A stretch of DNA of 64,000 nucleotides. Source: Xenosphaeropsis pyriputrescens (Eukaryota; Ascomycota; Leotiomycetes; Phacidiales; Phacidiaceae). Position 1 is the stretch's first letter. Every line of letters starts with the position of its first letter. This document shows, in pieces, positions 35,748-46,880 of the stretch. The DNA is taken from assembly GCA_022609375.1 (NCBI GenBank), contig JAGKQE010000033.1:1-64000 (forward strand). The letters run 5' to 3'. The notes beneath the pieces are model-generated. The model did no database searches. It had not been told where the DNA came from and worked only from the letters and a program-made list of their open reading frames with translations. The position numbers were made by a program, and so were the translations under genes.

Positions 35748-38700
35748 TCATCTTTTGATGGAGCCCATGCGACTGCCGATCTTAACGGCAGCGGGTAGGG
35801 CCTGGGTGAATCTCTCGCGCTCTGTATGAATTAGCCTTGCTCGTGACATGGGCACAGAGAATTGGGGTTGGATTTAGGTTTTGGGGAGGGGAAGAGGGCT
35901 GCAGGGAAGAAGAAAGAGAAGAGAACTCACCAGCCTCGGTATCGAAAGTGATAGTGATATCGTCATGCTCACTGGGATAATCCGGCATATCAAGGCAGAC
36001 GAAGTTAGCGGCCTCACCACCGCTCTCCTTGCCATGCTTCTCGCGCTCGCGCTCCAGCTCGCCGCCGCGCGGCAGCGCGAACTTGGCGTCGACGATGCGC
36101 ACGCACGACTTGCCGGAGCGCGTCATGTTTTCGAAGACGTCGGTGCCCTTGAGCGTGAAGTTCATGCAGTCGCCGTGTGCAAAGCCCTTGAAGAAGGCGA
36201 GCAGCTGGATGATGCGCTCCTGGCGCACGATCTGGATGCGTGTCGACGTGGCATCCCATTTCTTGTAGATGGGGACAACCATCCTGCGTCGTGAGATCGC
36301 GAAGGAGGTTGCGGCGCCATCGTATAGCACCGAGAAACCCGTTACAGCGGTTTGAAATTGGTGGAGGCATTGGTGGTTTGGGAAGGTGTAGATGCGTGTT
36401 GATTGCGACGAGGAGATGGTTTTGAGGATCTCAGTTACTTCTCCCGCGAGCGTTTTTGGGACTTGAGATTCAGAGATCGCAATCGTTTGGTCAACTTGTG
36501 GCTGGCGGTGGATTTTGAGGGTGTTGGGGGCGTCGATTGAGAGTTGGATGCGGAACTCGCTGGGTCCAACATTTACTCTGTCGGTGACAGTTCCTTGGTG
36601 GGAGTTGACGATGATTCGAAGGTTTTCGGAGAGGACTACTGGCGCGGATTCAACGTCTGCTTCTGCTGTGTTGATTACGCGAATGGATTGCCAGTCTAGT
36701 TGTGAACAGGTTCGAGAAAAGTCATTTGGTCCTGCAGAAATAGAGAAGGACGAGAGGAGAGTTTCTGCGTAGACTGTCTCGTCATCTTTGACGCTGACAC
36801 CAGTCAACAAGTTGTGTAGCTGTTTCCGCTCTTCAGGGTCGGTGAAAGTCAACACCAGAGTCTTTGGTCCTTTCTCGTTATCATCAATCTTCAAGAGCAA
36901 CGAGGGATGACCGCCATCACCACGCATGAAGCCAAATTGAATGGGCTTCCCAGGCATAACATCATGAGAAATACCGCTCAAAGTCTTAGTGGCAGGACTG
37001 GTGATCACCACTATTCTGTATCCACGGTGCATGCTCCTGGCACCTGTACCTTCTGCAATCGTCAATCTCTTCTCCAACAATCTCACTCGACAACGCGGTA
37101 CAACTTCCTTGGGGAAGCCTCGCGATTGGGGGTTCTTGTCAAAGTACTGGAAGGAAAGAGTAGTAGCTTCGAAAATGATTTCCTCATCCCTTGCAGCGCG
37201 CAGACTTGCTTGTACTTTACTAGTGTAGTCATAAATCCCCCGAATCGTATTGAAATCCTGTGGTGAACACACAATCTGGAAAACGAATCCTCGGGGCAAC
37301 TGGATTTCAATTGCCCCAGAGCGTGCTCGCCAGGTTACATTGTCCCAAGTTGGTCCCTTGTTCTTGTCCGATTGGACACACAACTTGATAAGACCATTTT
37401 GACTCGCGACTGCAATCTTCAAATGCTTGTCTCTTTGGGCTCTGGTAATAGACAGGATACAAGGACATCTGAATTGCTGGGATTCGATGCCCTCTTCCAT
37501 CAGGTATCCATCCACAAACATTCTTCCGAAATTGAAATTCCGGCGGGTATCGCCAAGAGGCATGGCATCAGAAATGATCAGAGATGATTGTGGTTGACCG
37601 GCAACCAAAGAGCGACTACCGTTTCCAGACAGTAAAGAGCAAATGTCGGGCGTGAATGCAGGATATTGCACCCATATCGACGTGTCGAGTCCCTGGACCA
37701 ACGGAGCCTCTCCGGGCCCTGGTGGAAGGATATTGTTACGTTTCATAGACATAGTCAACTTTCGTAAATTGGTGATGATTGCTTGATGTGTCTCGAGCTG
37801 ATCGGCGTAATTGATATCACCTCCATTACGAGATTGTTCGACAAAGGCGTTCAGGCTGTCTCCAGTAAGATCTTGATACTGTGAATGTCTAGGTGTCAAG
37901 CGCTGACAGATCCAGAGTGATTTCGATAAGTCAACATAAGCTTGTTGGCGCATTTTGAGGTGAGCTCTCTGAGCCTCCGGGGTTGATGGACGTTCCCGGA
38001 TGGTAGTTTCCAGATTGGCGCGGCCCTTCAAGAACCACCAAGTGGCCGCCGTGACCAGTTCTTCGAATGTCAACGAAGATACAGGCTTCAGTGCCTCTGC
38101 AGCAGGAGCGAATAGTGTATATAGATGTTCGGTTCGGTTCGTGAAATCGTTTAAAGCATCCTCGCTGATAGCTGAAGCAGCATCACGAAGAGTCCAAGTA
38201 GGGGCCTTGTTGAGAACAGGCTTCGGGCTATCAGGTGTAGGCGGATCAGCACGGCGAGTTGGGGATGGATTTGGTGGTTTCCAGCTCGCTGAAGATGTGG
38301 GAAAGTACCCTCCTGGGGGTGAACCTTGCGATTCAGTCGCGGGTGTAATGGCAAGACCTGAGTTGATTCTCGTAGCAATGGCTGTGGGCGAGTCTGCCTC
38401 TGGATCTCCCGCCGTAAAGTCTATGTCATCGGGTATATTGGCCCTCGAAGCTCGTACAAAGGCCTCTCCTTCAGAAGCACGCATTTCGGCCTGAACTTTG
38501 GCCGCGAATGACATGGAAGACTGTGACCTCAGAGATACAGACGACGCCTGTGTATCGGCGGCATTCGTAGAGCTTTCGCTGACAGGACTAACGGGGCTAG
38601 CTGTAGATGGACTCGTGGGCATAGCTGGAATAATATCTTGATATTCCCCTGCTTGATCTGAAATGGTTTGAAAACCAGTCTGTGTACGCCGCAATGGTCC

Positions 38701-39255
38701 GGGTGTGAAGTCTTTCTGTTTCTCAAACGCAGCCTGTCTGCCTCCAACGGGACTCGCACTCATAGGCCCATTGCTGTAGGCAGATGCTTGTCGTGGTATC
38801 TCACTCGGGTGTGATGCTGCTCTCTTGCGGGCCGAGACTTGCTGGGTTGGTTGTTCGGCCTCGTCACCTCCCTCTCCTATGATCTCGGGTTGTCTGTCGG
38901 TGAATCGTACATTCAGTCCTTTTCTGCTTCGTCTTGGTTGTGGGCTACCAGATCCCGAAGTGTCTCGGGGGTTGTCTCGACTGTGGTTGTTGACCTCGGC
39001 TGCCGTGGGCCATCTTCGCGCATTGGATGTATCGATTCGCTTCAGCTGCTGCTGAGGAGGGGCATTCTGTGTTGTCGACGTCGTATGTGACTCTCGCGGC
39101 GGCGAGCTCATATACAGCTTGTCGGAGGGACCATGTAAGAAGTCCGACACCTCTCCTTCGCTCGTCGCCTTCTTCTCTTTCCCAAAGAACCTGGCTTTCA
39201 GGCGTGTTTTGCTGGATAGTTTCTCATCGTGCTTGATTGTATCAATCGATCCCAT
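35748..39255 (-). CDS. Large unrecognised fungal protein, disordered N-terminus with beta-rich C-terminal half
   Basis: Exons 39255-35931 and 35821-35748 join to 1132 residues, with a 109 bp intron. Splicing replaces a weak read-through tail with a charged helix (RERFTQALPAAVKIGSR) that directly continues the preceding TITFDTEAE strand, which supports the model. Residues 1-370 are Ser/Pro/Thr-rich and probably disordered, with dozens of SP/TP sites. From about 375 there is a helical block (DFTNRTEHLYTLFAPAAEAL), then long stretches of alternating hydrophobic strands. Several could be PH-like folds (QFGFMRGDGGHPSLLLKIDD, TLVLTFTDPEERKQLHNLL, and the last 100 residues, FDTEAERERFTQALP). The pattern of a strand followed by EERxxL/ERERF and a helix recurs at the ends of candidate PH-like modules. 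I recognise no named family and assign no function. Confidence 0.85.
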
Positions 39256-39401
39256 GATTGTTGATAAAGTGACAAGTGAGGACGTAGGAGTGTCAACGGT
39301 CGTCTCCTATGTTCGAAGCCTCATTAGCGATGTTGGTAGTCTGAGTTGTGATACAGCAGATTGGAGCAAATGGGCTTCGGCGCATATGCAAGCTAATCGT
39401 C

Positions 39402-39420
39402 GGGGGGGGGGGGGGGGGGG
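39402..39420 (+). repeat. Poly-G run (19 G), with a second G9 run at 39471-39479
   Basis: Nineteen consecutive G on the plus strand, about 150 bp upstream of the start codon at 39255. A second run of nine G lies 50 bp further upstream of that gene. The length in the genome may differ because such runs are hard to sequence. Confidence 0.9.
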
Positions 39421-40065
39421 AGGAGCGCAAAAAAATTGCGAGTGATTGAAGGATGATGGGGAAGATTGGTGGGGGGGGGCTTTTCTTTATTCACTTTTAA
39501 TTGTGTTTCTGGGATTTTGAAGGTCGTAAATTGTCGAGATGTTTGAAATGAGTGAATGGAAATTGAGGGAGAGGAGGAGTAAGAGGAGTAGGAGGATAAT
39601 AATTTTTCTTTCTTTCTATCCACCAGGAATATTATAACAAAAATGGAGATGAGACGTTCAGAGAGAAGTCAAGGAGGCCTTTGGGTTTTAGAGGGACAAA
39701 ACTGGAGGGTTTGTTGCTTGGCACAGGACTTTACTTGTACAATGGTATGCAGGGGAGGGAGTGCATTGCGTTGCGTTGCGTCGACGATGGGCGGAGTTGA
39801 ATTGAGGAGTTGAGGAGAGATGGCCCAGTGCACACCACCCCGTACTGCGTATCAGTCAAGTAGTCAAGTATTCTAATCGGGTAAGTATTGAGGTACATAA
39901 GTAGTAAATATCATACTCAGATAGGTACATAATAGTCGAGTCCATTGCAGGTCAGGTACCATACGACTTACGACGTTAGTGCGGTAGGTTGGAGCCACGA
40001 CCATCATGTTTGAGGTTGTGCACTGGCGCCGAGCATGTCGTGGTGAGGAGAGAGGAGTGGATAAG

Positions 40066-40105
40066 AGACAATGACAATGACAATGACAATGACAATGACA
40101 ATGAC
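40066..40105. repeat. (CAATGA)n microsatellite
   Basis: Six tandem hexamer units with clean borders. Confidence 0.93.
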
Positions 40106-40459
40106 CAGGAGAACAGGCGATCGGGCGAACAGGGGCGATATGGTCAATTCAATGATGACAGCGTAGAATTCAATGCAGGGTCGGAGGAGGCCATCCAATG
40201 GAGTGGATTGGACAGGATTGAGTCCCTGGATGGAGAAGGCCGATGGACGAGACTCTTGAATAGAGTAGATCAGATCACATACTGTAGTAGTAGAATACCT
40301 AGAATACATACCTCCAAGATACGGAGTTGCAAGTGAGGACATTGGAGTTATACTTGCATCGATAAAGGGGCACAGGCCAAGTGAGGATATGTAGGTACGG
40401 AGGCATGTACATGTGTACTTATGTAAGAATATTTTACAAATAAAAGTCACATGGTAAAT

Positions 40460-40488
40460 CAATTCAATTCAATTCAATTCAATTCAAT
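40460..40488. repeat. (AATTC)n pentamer repeat
   Basis: Five to six tandem AATTC units. Confidence 0.93.
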
Positions 40489-41154
40489 GCAAAGAGTATT
40501 CATAAAGAAGCTTCAAAGGTTCATCATGAAAAGGGTGCACTATCTACTATCTAAACACTCAAACACCCTTGAACATATTCGTATCTTCCATCGCCTCTGT
40601 TCAGCCTTCTTCGAATTACTACCTACTTACCTAACTCAACTCAGGTACTTAAAGTAAGCTTTGGCTTCGGCTGAGAAGGTCAAAGTCAAGGGTAAGCCAC
40701 AATGGTACGGAGTCTACACTCAATATCGGTGGAGCATTATTCTAGGATGAATAGTACGAGTATCTGTAACCAAGATCATACTTGGTTACGAGATCAAGAG
40801 ATGAGTCTTCATATACGAGGCGGGTACATATGTGTTCCCTTTGATGTTAGCTGAGGATGTGAGCTGAAGTGGTGAGGGTGTAATCCTAGCTTGGCTTTTA
40901 GATTAACTTGCCTTGTATTAACTTCTCCTCGCCCCCTTTTAACATTGTAAAAGGTCTAGAATGGTACGGGACTAGGTATTGATGCGAGTATAAGGCGGGA
41001 TAGGAAGCTTTACTTGGCCCGCTGGAATTGAGCGAAAGAATGAAGAACAATCAAAAGGATGAAATTGGTGGCATGAAGGTGAAAAGTATCGGATGAAAGT
41101 ATCAGATGAAAGAAAGGGAAAGGATTGGTGGTTGGAGGTGATTTATTAATTCAT

Positions 41155-41208
41155 TCAACAATAAACAATTAACAATAAACAATAAACAATAAACAAAAAA
41201 CAATAAAT
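41155..41208. repeat. AATAAAC tandem repeat
   Basis: About seven heptamer units with small variants, continuing into AATCCATCA variants up to about 41240. Confidence 0.88.
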
Positions 41209-41473
41209 CCATGAATTAATCCATCAATTAATCCATCATTTGGCTCATCATTTTTAAATGATTTTTATGATTTCATGACTTTCGTGTCTTTCATCTGCAG
41301 ACTGTAGTAATAGGATGCAACTCACGTGCCATACCTAAGTACAACAACAGTGGGGCCTCATCCTAACTTCCACCCTCCACCCCTCAGCCCCCCGAAACTC
41401 ACACAATCCAATCCCGTGACAGGCCAGCCCTCCACAGCCCATTGCCGCCGACCGCCCATCACACTCCCATCGT

Positions 41474-41546
41474 CATCACCATCACCATCACCGTCACCAT
41501 CACCATCACCATCACCATCATATCCATCACCATCATATCCATCACT
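41474..41546. repeat. (ATCACC)n hexamer microsatellite
   Basis: About ten ATCACC units with ATCATATCC interruptions. Translation gives Ile-Thr or Gly-Asp repeats that are not evidence of a gene. Confidence 0.93.
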
Positions 41547-41995
41547 CATGACCGAGGGACCACACCATCAACACCCATGACCGTTTCAGCATCATCGCCT
41601 ATTACCTATGCACAAACACCGACCAGGTATCACTCTCACCGCCTCCCAAAATAGCTCACATTCTGCCGCATGACCCTTGGTCCTTCGCGACACCTGCTCG
41701 AATGAAAAATCATGAATCAAGAACCAAGTGCATCAAATGCATCAAATGTATCCAAATCATCACATTACACCTACGCAACACCACCACGTACTTAAAGTGA
41801 ATCTTTGTCATTCATTCACCCTCCTCATACAGCTTTCTGATCCGAAACAAACAAATCCATCCCAATCACCACATCCCATATATATATGAAACCATTATCT
41901 CCCTGTTCCCCGCAATCCCACCACCACCATTCCCCAACCCCATCCATCTCCATCTTCATCCCCATCTCCATCAAAAACATCAACCCTACCCCAAA

Positions 41996-42715
41996 ATGGA
42001 CAATGTAGAAGAGGCCCAGCCCATCCCTCAAGAAGTCGAATGGCACAAAGTAATAACCCCCGTTCTCATCCTAAGCGGCCAATCGACACAAATTGGCCAG
42101 CAAAAGGAACATCTACTCTTGCTTACTGGCGAGCCTGCCTACCGTCACGCCCTCACAATCCTCCACAGCGCCCTCCCACACGCTCCCACAATCTACGTCT
42201 CTCTGCACGAAGCCTCACAGAAGTCTGGAATTCCCGAGCTGGGGTCCCAAGCAGCCGAGCCTACAGATCAGGAGGACCCGACTGGACACGACCATAACCA
42301 CGATATCCCACCCAACTATGAAGTCCTGTACGACGACATCTCCAACAGCGATGTTGGCCCCACCGCCTCTCTCCTAGCTGCACATGCGCGCTCACCAGAA
42401 ACAACATATCTATTCATCGGCAGCCACTATCCTCTCCTCCCACCATCTGGTCTGCAGCAGCTGATCCTCGAGTATGCACCGCCGTTAACGTGCTTCACAA
42501 ACGCGGAGGGGACAGATGAGCCGTTGATAGCAATCTGGGGTCCAGAGGCGCTGCAGCTGCTGAGCAGGAATGTGAAGGAGAGGAAGGAGAGTGACCTCAA
42601 TACGGTTGTGGAGAGCATTGGTGCAAAGAGGGTACGTCCATTGAGGACGGATTGGGTGAGGGGCGCGAACACGCCGGAAGAGTGGGCAGAATTGATGAGC
42701 ATTATGAGGGGTTGA
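41996..42715 (+). CDS. MobA-like nucleotidyltransferase-fold protein, probably degenerate
   Basis: Intronless, 239 residues. The N-terminus places a Rossmann strand and loop where molybdenum-cofactor guanylyltransferases have LxGGxSxRMGxxK: here VLILSGQSTQIGQQKEHLLL, followed by the helix (GEPAYRHALTIL) usual after it. Later segments fit the same fold: TYLFIGSHYPLLPPSGLQQLI (the DxPFL position), EPLIAIWGPEALQLL (the PLxAVY position), and a closing NTPEEW-type turn (NTPEEWAELMSIM). The second glycine, the arginine and the aspartate of the classical loop are changed, so nucleotide binding or catalysis may be lost or altered. The substrate is unknown. A Pro/acidic loop with HDHNHD occupies the middle. 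The ATG at 41996 follows a C-rich leader. Confidence 0.72.
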   Translation: MDNVEEAQPIPQEVEWHKVITPVLILSGQSTQIGQQKEHLLLLTGEPAYRHALTILHSALPHAPTIYVSLHEASQKSGIPELGSQAAEPTDQEDPTGHDHNHDIPPNYEVLYDDISNSDVGPTASLLAAHARSPETTYLFIGSHYPLLPPSGLQQLILEYAPPLTCFTNAEGTDEPLIAIWGPEALQLLSRNVKERKESDLNTVVESIGAKRVRPLRTDWVRGANTPEEWAELMSIMRG

Positions 42716-43960
42716 GAGGAGGAAAGCCATCAAGGGGCTTCCAAGTGGCTTCCGTGGAGTCAGAGGGACGAGAGTGTCGATACGAAGATGGCTATGTATA
42801 GTCTAATGTTGCTGCAGCTGCTCATCGGCTATGTGGCAAGTCGGCGATGCGCAGTTCACGACTTGCTGTGGAGTTGGCAGCTGCAGGAGTTATTCTTGTA
42901 CGTGTGCCCGTGCTACCCTGACTAGTTCACGGACAAAGCGAAGAAGCGCCAGTTGAAGCCGAGGAAGCTGTCTATGTATGTGGTACGTAGGGCTGAACGA
43001 CTTCCTGCTATAGGATTTGCGTCTCCTATTGATCGTGTTCGAGTAAGTGTGCGTGTGGAATGACAGGACTGGTCGAAGAACTTATCCTCACGATTAGCCC
43101 TGTAGCCTTTCGACCAAGCTTTCGACATATCCAGTCGTATATGATCTCTTGGTCTGCGAGTCTATACTTCGAGAGTGTGGCAGACTTGTTGTCTACTCCT
43201 CGAATTGTTTGTTGTGTCTGTTGCATATTTTCCAGATCAAGCAGAACCATATTCCAGAGGTATCATACTACGGTCAGTTCTCAAGAATAGACCAGCACAT
43301 TGTAAATAAGGACAAACTAGGTAAGACTAAACATGCATATTGTAGTATAGGTACGTCGAGACAAATGTCCCATTATTTTCAAGAGTATTTTTTTCTCTAT
43401 TCTGCTCACTTCAGCGTAGAAGAATCTTCTCATGGCTTGGAGTTGCTCAACAGCCCCTTTTGTCATCTATTTTACAGGATATCACCTATTTAGACCACAT
43501 AATATAATGGATGTCACCATACCAGTAAATCCTACAAGAACCACAAAAGCATATGTATCCAAGACCATCAACAAAACCACCCTCAACTCCACTTGCCCAA
43601 AACCATGCCCTCGTACGTTTTTGCTTATCAACATGTGCACAAGATATCAACATCTAAACAGGCGTCAGCTTCAACACTCACTGGTGAAGGCTTCAATGGA
43701 GGGAGAATAACAATAACAACAGGTGTATCCACTATTCTTCGTTCCCTTGAAGTTTCTTGATTGGCTAGTTGCATCACTCTCGCCCGATAGATACAACTAA
43801 TAATTACATCACACTTGCTTTGACCACCATTCATCCAATACCTCCATATGCATATCTTAGAGCAATATTTACCCTCCCCTAACCCCCCAAACCAGAGTGA
43901 CCCTTGTATCCCCATGTCGTGGTCATCGAGGCCATTTAACCCCTGAAACCAAGTTATCAA
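42716..43960. other. Intergenic, possibly containing decayed coding remnants
   Basis: A 1.2 kb spacer. A minus-strand frame at 43250-43026 (74 codons) reads like normal protein, but I find no start context, neighbouring exons or recognised domain. No call is made. Confidence 0.4.
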
Positions 43961-45351
43961 TCAATAAGAATGTCGAGAAGATGAAGCTGGGGAAAAGAAT
44001 GTATCTCCTGCAAGCAACGCCAGCACACTTCCCCCAGCCCGAGAATTGCCAGAGCATTCTCCTTCCCCCGTTACATCGGTATCGACACAGCAGCCAACCT
44101 CGCAGCCGAATTGCAGTTGCGATTGCAGTTGGCCCTCGCCGACACCAAGCAGATCCAAGTCTGCAATGTGCTCGCCGCTGCTCCATGGGGAGACGACCAA
44201 TCGCAGGTAGAAGATTTCCTGGTCGACGGCGTCGATACCATTAACGCGCACAAGAGGTATTCGCTGGCCGACGAACCGTAGATGTATGGAGGTACCCGTG
44301 GAATTGCCCTCTCGCTGCGAGTCACAGAGGGCATGTCGGACCATGCGATGGGTACAGCTGGGGGGACGGATGTAGAGCTTGTTTCCGGGCGCCGCCATGA
44401 GGCTTAAGCTAGGATTGCAAGTGTTGCCCGATGATTTGTTTGGTGTGTTTGATGGCGCTGCCCTGGACGATGTCGTATGGGTCCGTCAGCAAAGACGCTG
44501 CTACAAAACTCGAGTTCTCTGAGCTTATGGCTATTACGCTGCGGAAATCCTCGGCTTCGAGTTGGCAGATGCCCGTTTGAAATGTGGAGATGCGTGCTAG
44601 AGTGTGTTCTCGTGATATCAGCTCTAAAGTAGCTTGTGAACCCGGGGTACTGGCCATCTGAGGCTCTCCGTGATCTGTAGTCTGGTCATAGCTATCTCTT
44701 AAGGCGTTCTGGAAATTTCCATTGGGCTTCTATGAAGATTCGAATAGTGGAGTTCCAACTACTTCCAGTGATGTAGTCGCTCTTTCCAGGGAATCATGTA
44801 TCTTTGAAAAGGCACCAAGTGTTTCCAAAGAGGCCAGCCACACAACAGACGTGGATGAATGTGTGTTGGATATCATGTCGATACTTCTGCCATGACTGAG
44901 CTTCCAATCAAGCCCAGCAGGTGTTTTCATATCTTCACTCAGAACTAGTCATGCTGACCTCTCCAATCTTATAAACTCCAGAATATAATCCTACATGCGG
45001 ATTCAGTTGAGCTTTGTGCCATGAAGCTACTCAAGACCTTCAGAAGGCTTCAATATGAGCTGGGAAGTATGCTTGGCTTTGTCCTGTGGGATCTCCTTGG
45101 ACCGATTCTCAAGCATGCTAGCCTTGGCCCAGAGTCCGAATCCATTCCTCCCTCAGTGAAGTTTCTATGAGTGATGAGTAGCTCAAAATGAACATTGTCA
45201 TTGGGAGAACTGCTAGGGATGAAGCATGAACATGAGCGCCTGGAAGTGTCTCCTGCGAGTAAGCAACATGGAAAATCGACGTCTTGTGCATGTGCTGGTT
45301 CAAGAAACAATAGAGGAGAATGCTGCTACCATAGACCTGTGCTGTGTGCAT
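43961..45351 (-). pseudogene. Broken gene of an unrecognised fungal protein family
   Basis: Reading on the minus strand, protein-like sequence continues from about 45351 to 43961, but only by crossing faults. From 44930 the frame runs to a TAG at 44732-44730 and continues open, in the same frame, through MASTPGSQATLELI and TFQTGICQLEAEDFRSVIA. At about 44429-44427 (a run of three C on the plus strand) there is one base too many. Correcting for it joins AIKHTKQIIG to CNPSLSLMAAPGNKLYIRP, which continues to 43961. The upstream part 45351-45050 also shifts frame within a coherent stretch (ASSLAVLP then NDNVHFELLITHRNF). I do not know a named family, and the function is unknown. Intron loss or sequencing error could mimic one fault, but several together suggest decay. 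Confidence 0.55.
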
Positions 45352-45656
45352 GAAGACCGCGTATTAAGTAGATGTCTTCAGCCTAGCGTATTGCAGTTGC
45401 ATAGCATAAACTTGAGCTGTAAAAAGTAAGGTGTTGCGGAAGTCTGTAAGCCACCCGATCAAATATGCAATAACCTAGCATACATTCATGAAGCTAGCAT
45501 ATGCTTCATTAGCTAGAATAGGATTAATATGATTAGTAACAGCACTTCTTTTAACGTCATTGTTGTCTTATGATACACGGTCTATGACCCTTGTATACAA
45601 CTACAGTGTGTTCTACTCCTAATTATAGCCATATACTACTTATAAACCCCTTTAAA

Positions 45657-46300
45657 ATGACATCTCCAAGAGCATGTTCTACCCTCTGGTCTGAAAGGGC
45701 ACTAGCAACACCATCAAGTGCACAGCCAATAAACCCTGGCCATGAAAGCCATACCATTGTTCCCTCTGTAGAGCGCTGGCCAATACCATCACCAGCAGTA
45801 GCAGCGGCAGCTCCAGGTCGCAAGACAGGCGAAAGGTCCCGAATTACGGCAGCCGAAGAGACGATCGCCTTCCGTTTGGCCCTTGGCTAGCGAGAGCTCT
45901 GGGGACAGCTCCAGGAGGCAGTCAAAGACGCCGCGGGAAAGGACCACAAGAGCCTTGCCAGGCTGTTCTCCAGGCGCGTGAGGATCCGGAGAGACTTCCT
46001 GCGGGATCTCCCTTCCGGCACACGAGACCATCCAGACGAGAGAGAGCGGGTCCGCGAAGTGATGAGCCGGGAAATAACCACGGAAGCAGAGTGCTTCCTC
46101 GGGTGATAGGCGCAAGCGCCGGCGTTGCAGCTCCGAGGAGTCGGACCGGAATGCGCTCAAGCTTCTGGTAAGCGGGTTTAACCGCCTTGTCGATTACCAG
46201 GTCGGACAGCCAAGGGACGGAAGCGGGGGAACGTGGGCGAGTAATAGACTGGAACAGTCTTTCGACAGCCGTCTTCAAAACCTGGAGGCTAGTATCGCTA
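45657..46300 (+). pseudogene. Decayed GC-rich ORF in AT-rich surroundings, possible repeat remnant
   Basis: The plus-strand frame opens at ATG 45657 and runs to a TAG at 45888-45890. It then continues in the same frame with normal protein-like sequence (RELWGQLQEAVKDAAGKDHK, then RRDFLRDLPSGTRD) to a TGA near 46109. A further coherent piece in another frame (ESDRNALKLLVSGFNRLVDY, then RLQNLEASIAKILAILQ) follows up to about 46320. The TAG could come from CAG by one C-to-T change. Base composition is far more GC-rich than the flanks. I do not recognise the protein; a gag-like or other transposon-borne ORF is a guess from the setting. Confidence 0.45.
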
Positions 46301-46319
46301 AAATATTAGCAATTCTTCA

Positions 46320-46349
46320 AGAAAGAAAGGAAAGGAAAGGAAAGGAAAG
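46320..46349. repeat. (AAAGG)n pentamer repeat
   Basis: Five to six tandem GAAAG/GGAAA units directly after the decayed ORF. Confidence 0.85.
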
Positions 46350-46469
46350 CGAGGGCATTGATCTGCGCAGTGAAGAGGGCAAGAGAGGAAGAGGGAGAAG
46401 GAGAGGGAGAATCGTTCCCTACTTCTACTTTGTACCTAGTTGGATCTTCAATATACAGACAGTGTTCGC

Positions 46470-46880
46470 CATTGGCACAAATTTGACTTTATATAAGCTC
46501 AATTGGATTAAAACCTAAGGTATATAAACCTTCAATTTCTACTCTTATATATGTCATATATAGTAGCTAGTCTATGGTATAACAAAAAGATTATATAGCC
46601 TAAACATTTCTAGCCAATTTACTTGATAGATATCTTACAAAAGTATCTCGCAAACACTATCTTTTATTTAAAATTTATCGAGTTATAAATATTGTAACAA
46701 AGGTAGAACTACCCTAATTTCCTATAGCTTAAGCAAACACCTAGCCAAGGCAAAGTAAATTCTAAGCCTTAGCCCCTCCAACACCTCTTACCCCCTCGAC
46801 TTCCTAGCCCACCCGCGTATCAAAAATCCCACTACAAATTAACATAACAACTAAGCATTATATTCATTCTTCTTCTCTCT
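46470..46880. other. AT-rich island with RIP-like composition
   Basis: About 400 bp with very high A+T and many TA dinucleotides, in sharp contrast to flanking coding DNA. This is what repeat-induced point mutation leaves in duplicated DNA. No open frame of note. Whether it derives from a transposon cannot be read from one copy. Confidence 0.5.

Larger units (their letters stand above)
39256..41995. other. Long divergent intergenic region rich in simple repeats
   Basis: A 2.7 kb spacer between the 1132-residue gene (-) and the MobA-like gene (+). It holds a 19-base G run, a CAATGA tract, an AATTC tract, an AATAAAC tract and an ATCACC tract (listed separately). No gene is supported; the ATCACC tract gives an artefactual long frame on both strands. 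Confidence 0.6.

Noticed and set aside
40066..41546. Series of short tandem repeats, considered as a CRISPR-like or satellite array
   Set aside because: Units are 5-7 bp of different sequence without spacers; ordinary microsatellites.
41358..41580. Long frames on both strands over the ATCACC tract
   Set aside because: Produced by the hexamer repeat; no unique sequence supports a gene.
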